This document shows, piece by piece, positions 62,201 to 64,000 of a stretch of 64,000 nucleotides of DNA. The notes beneath the pieces are model-generated. The model was not told the origin of the DNA. It saw only the letters and a program-made list of their open reading frames with translations, and searched no databases. Source of the DNA: JAWUWD01 sp034112085 (GTDB taxonomy: Bacteria; Bacteroidota; Bacteroidia; Cytophagales; Cyclobacteriaceae); the NCBI GenBank assembly GCA_034112085.1, contig JAWUWD010000086.1, positions 1 through 64,000 on the forward strand, read 5' to 3'. The position numbers and the translations under genes are program-made. Positions within the stretch are counted from its first letter, which is position 1; each line of letters begins with the position of its first letter.

Positions 62201-64000
62201 ACAATCAATTTTCTGCCCGTCACGCTCAATTTGAGATCAAGTCTGACAATCCTGATAAACCTGTCCTTCGTGGAGATGATGTAAAACTTAAATTCAACTT
62301 AGAAGAAAACTACGCCAATATAAGTCCAGAACAAGAAGGAGCTGCGGCACTAAGTTTTCCATATGCACAGATGAACACTTCAATTACCAATGCGCGTTGG
62401 GATCTCAATCAGCAAAAAATATTCATGCGTAAGCCAAAAAACACTCCTTTGGAAAGCTCTTATTTCTATACGGTCAACGAAGACTTGGACTCATTGAGCT
62501 TCTATGCCACCGCAGCAGAATATGACATGAACTCACTGGAGATGAAGGTTAGTGGAATCCCTTATATCATTGTTGCAGATGCTAAAATAACACCAGAAGG
62601 TGGTGAAGTATTAATTCATGAAAACTCGAGAATAGGACAGTTAACCAATACAACCATAATCCTCGATACTTTGAATGGCTATCATCGATTGTACGATGGA
62701 GTCATTGATATTGTCTCAAGAAACGAGTTTAGTGGTTATGCTACTTACGAGTATGTCAATGTCCTTAATGATACATTTGCTATACAAATGGAAAATTTTC
62801 ATCTCGAACAGTCTCTAGACAGCGCGGCATCCAATAGCTCGTTGTTCAATAAGAAAAAAGGACTCGTCTACCGACAACATAGTGTTGCCAACGGTTCGGT
62901 AATCGATGATGACAATATCTTAGTATCACCCGGATTCTTCTTCAAAGGAGATATGATCCTCAATGCTGATAAACCCGCATTGAATCTTGATGGATATGTG
63001 AGACTTGATTTCAAAAACCAAGAACATCAAAACAACTGGGTGAAATATACCAGTGAAGGAAATCAACAGGCCGTAGTAATTTCTTACGATGACGCTACCA
63101 CCGAAGGTGGTAAGCGCATAGAAGCGGGGTTGCATTTTTCTTCCCTCGACAACAACTTGTATAGCAACTTTCTAGAAGACAAAAAAGGCGTAAACGATGA
63201 TGACTTCTTTACCCCCGGAGGTAGTTTGTTTTTCAATGAAGAGACCAATGAGTTTATGATTGAAGACCCAGCAAAGGCGGCCGGAGAATCATTTGCTGGT
63301 AAAGTATTTGCGTACAATGAAGATACCGATGATATAAGATTCGAGGGGCCATTAAATTTCTTCCCTCCTAAGAAAGATGCTTCTATCCTTGCATCCGGTC
63401 TAGGTAGAGGCAATCTCGAGACTAATCAATATAATATTAATAGCTTCTTGTCAATGAACTTTGACATACCGGGGCAGGCATATCAGTATATGGCAGCTGA
63501 TTTATTAGAGATCATAGAGTATGAGGGCGTTCCTGATGGCCTGGGAGATCCAACCGAGCTGTTATATAAACTTGGTGACATAGTAGGTGACCAAATAGCC
63601 AAAGCCTATGAAGAGAGCTCTAAAGAAGAATACATTTCGATAGGATCGATTGCAAAAGAGGTAGCGCGGCCATTGGTATTTGCAGATGTCAATCTCAAAT
63701 GGTCTGATGCGTACCGCGCTTTTTACAATGAAGGCAAACTAGGCCTTTCCAATATTCTATCAGTAGATGTCAATGGAGCGTTTGAAGGTTTTATGGAAAT
63801 CAAAAAGGATGAAGCAGGGGCTACTATAATGAATCTGTTTTTGAAAGCATCTGCTGACTCCTGGTATTTCTTTGGATATGAAGGCGACCGCTTGATGCTG
63901 TTCTCCTCCAACAACAACTTTAACAAATATATCTCTTCCAAATCTAATGCTTCAAAAGCAAAAGCAGGAGAATTGGTTTTTTATCCAGGAAGTAAAGTGG
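59287..64000 (+). CDS. Giant exported protein with Asp/Glu/Trp-rich tract (3' end outside window)
   Basis: At least 1571 codons from the ATG at 59287, open to the right edge. Residues 1-22 are a signal peptide ending E-A-Q-R. A helical part (~35-170) precedes an acidic tract (~172-230) in which Trp recurs every 7-10 residues among Asp and Glu (D-E-D-W-D-D-D-D-D-D-W-D-D). Then comes a very long beta-rich region with recurring D-S-V-F-I, S-x-K-x-x-F and LNxxxxxIR patterns, no transmembrane helices and no catalytic motif that I recognise. Probably a large periplasmic or cell-surface protein; its C-terminus, which would reveal a secretion or anchor signal, is missing. Confidence 0.85.
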   Translation, partial: MRKLFFIAIFFSTTVISQVEAQRFVLPDQPDSLGSDIKALLYHQRSEAARELGDQTEQMWYDGTIGIDEQRKILDHLGRMIEKGLSPAKEFRPYFSAIANAKITEGIDTQKFGQYLNVASKVIDAYDRSLISQFFKTINTFFEHRAIYFDKSNQLLISDDSYQFEFVAPPEIIEILPEEEEPVEEEDSEEEYNEDEDWDDDDDDWDDEESDDNWDDEEDENWDEDEESGDGGSIIDALFTEEATPLEEGPVIRFDKVTLNIVTGYDSVFISNTKGALLINDRLFSGQGGRFDWPTIIKDSVESSPIYATLYDYNFEVKKSTFTANKVLLTYDERLNEAIEGTFEFKSVKHDSTHVYYPHFTSFNSNISIKGLGNENIRYQGGFSLKGHEISSSSVLSDRAQIDYIDDTGRKFKTVAPIFEFGDSVIIAKQSATTIYNGYDSLYHPSVKFKFGTTTEKLIIQKSKGTHYNTPFYESFFNMNINADIVRWDLNKDSLDISLLGGRKELAAIFESVEHFDSLDFRYLSGTYNFHPLKLLAGYSKRAGDQFYVDDLAKKYKLSENALKSAMQHMDQTGFITYNKGTGEINIKPKLFHYVKAYSGKKDYDDIIIKSKIDTASNAVYDMKEKTLLIRGVKELYLSDPLNVRIEPDSSEILLTGDRNFVFDGRIIAGNFEYIGRDYEFEYDSFLVRLGHVDSIKLYIKKKTKSGRTSKTALDNTLSPGGGSVSADVSGGSGTLYINRPDNKSGKEKLASYPQFDAGIGAVVRFNRKEILNGIYGDGVFFEAPPFAIDSLNDSDPASIKFKGVFVSDGIFPVIEEKLHVMDDYSLGFDHKVPEDGYQLFEGVGRMYGDISLNKQGIRGNGNIDFLAATLNSNDFIYYPDSVFAEGPSMEIREEEHNGVIFPQMTLTNFDLHWLPKKDSMYIYNLDEPFQLYNQSASLDGMTTMTSKGVFGKGSLITRGSEMTSDDYKFDHNQFSARHAQFEIKSDNPDKPVLRGDDVKLKFNLEENYANISPEQEGAAALSFPYAQMNTSITNARWDLNQQKIFMRKPKNTPLESSYFYTVNEDLDSLSFYATAAEYDMNSLEMKVSGIPYIIVADAKITPEGGEVLIHENSRIGQLTNTTIILDTLNGYHRLYDGVIDIVSRNEFSGYATYEYVNVLNDTFAIQMENFHLEQSLDSAASNSSLFNKKKGLVYRQHSVANGSVIDDDNILVSPGFFFKGDMILNADKPALNLDGYVRLDFKNQEHQNNWVKYTSEGNQQAVVISYDDATTEGGKRIEAGLHFSSLDNNLYSNFLEDKKGVNDDDFFTPGGSLFFNEETNEFMIEDPAKAAGESFAGKVFAYNEDTDDIRFEGPLNFFPPKKDASILASGLGRGNLETNQYNINSFLSMNFDIPGQAYQYMAADLLEIIEYEGVPDGLGDPTELLYKLGDIVGDQIAKAYEESSKEEYISIGSIAKEVARPLVFADVNLKWSDAYRAFYNEGKLGLSNILSVDVNGAFEGFMEIKKDEAGATIMNLFLKASADSWYFFGYEGDRLMLFSSNNNFNKYISSKSNASKAKAGELVFYPGSKV

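Overview
The window looks like a chromosome segment from a marine or soil member of the Bacteroidota, probably Cytophagales (relatives of Reichenbachiella, Fulvivirga or Marivirga). The basis is the mix of families: a long NusB, a DUF1573 lipoprotein, DUF2911-TPR, DUF6150, a PadR/FtsX-type permease pair, an ECF sigma factor with TonB, a eukaryote-like type 2 isoleucyl-tRNA synthetase and a TPR-histidine kinase. Genes also lack clear Shine-Dalgarno sequences, and composition is AT-rich. Most of the window is ordinary core genome. I see no CRISPR array, prophage, insertion sequence, rRNA or tRNA.

Layout. 1-1.8 kb: 3' end of a ClC-type chloride channel, then two exported thioredoxin-fold proteins. 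1.8-5.6 kb (minus): glyS, an MtfA-like peptidase and dgt. 5.7-14.3 kb: an OmpA-like protein, rnr, an opposing MsbA-like ABC exporter, then leucine dehydrogenase, nusB, a YtxH protein and a DUF1573 lipoprotein ending at a strong terminator. 14.3-16.3 kb: an isolated GT-C-like membrane protein in long AT-rich non-coding DNA. 16.3-24 kb: lpdA, fabG, a membrane J-domain protein with a Gre-like factor, and a perR/katG peroxide-defence pair. 24-29.4 kb: ribH, a TPR membrane protein, pdhA diverging from recF and DUF721, then small exported proteins.

29.5-38.6 kb (minus) is a tightly packed run: prfA, a beta-helix lipoprotein, an RND exporter, ileS and lspA. 38.7-43.4 kb: a lipoprotein, padR with a large permease, and a convergent AI-2E-family protein. 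43.6-50.6 kb is an envelope-oriented plus-strand run: DUF2911-TPR, DinB-like, PBP4-like carboxypeptidase, GH3 hexosaminidase, a small coiled-coil protein, M1 peptidase and an LpxL-like acyltransferase. 50.7-52.3 kb (minus): ECF sigma factor, a small membrane protein and TonB. 52.3-55.7 kb contains the least ordinary structure: REPIN-like inverted doublets of a CCGGA-loop-TCCGG palindrome around a GIY-YIG endonuclease gene broken by one stop codon, then a small Cys-free protein directly upstream of a TPR-histidine kinase. 55.8-64 kb: gdhA, tpiA, a DUF6150 protein, prmA and the first 1571 codons of a giant exported protein with an Asp/Glu/Trp tract.

Best candidates for novelty: the REPIN-like doublets with the GIY-YIG gene; the small protein/TPR-kinase pair; the ECF sigma factor overlapping an 84-residue membrane protein; tandem repeats in front of padR; a DnaA-box-like cluster near the left edge; the GIHH-type IleRS; and the giant acidic-tract protein. 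All functional calls rest on motif reading without database searches.
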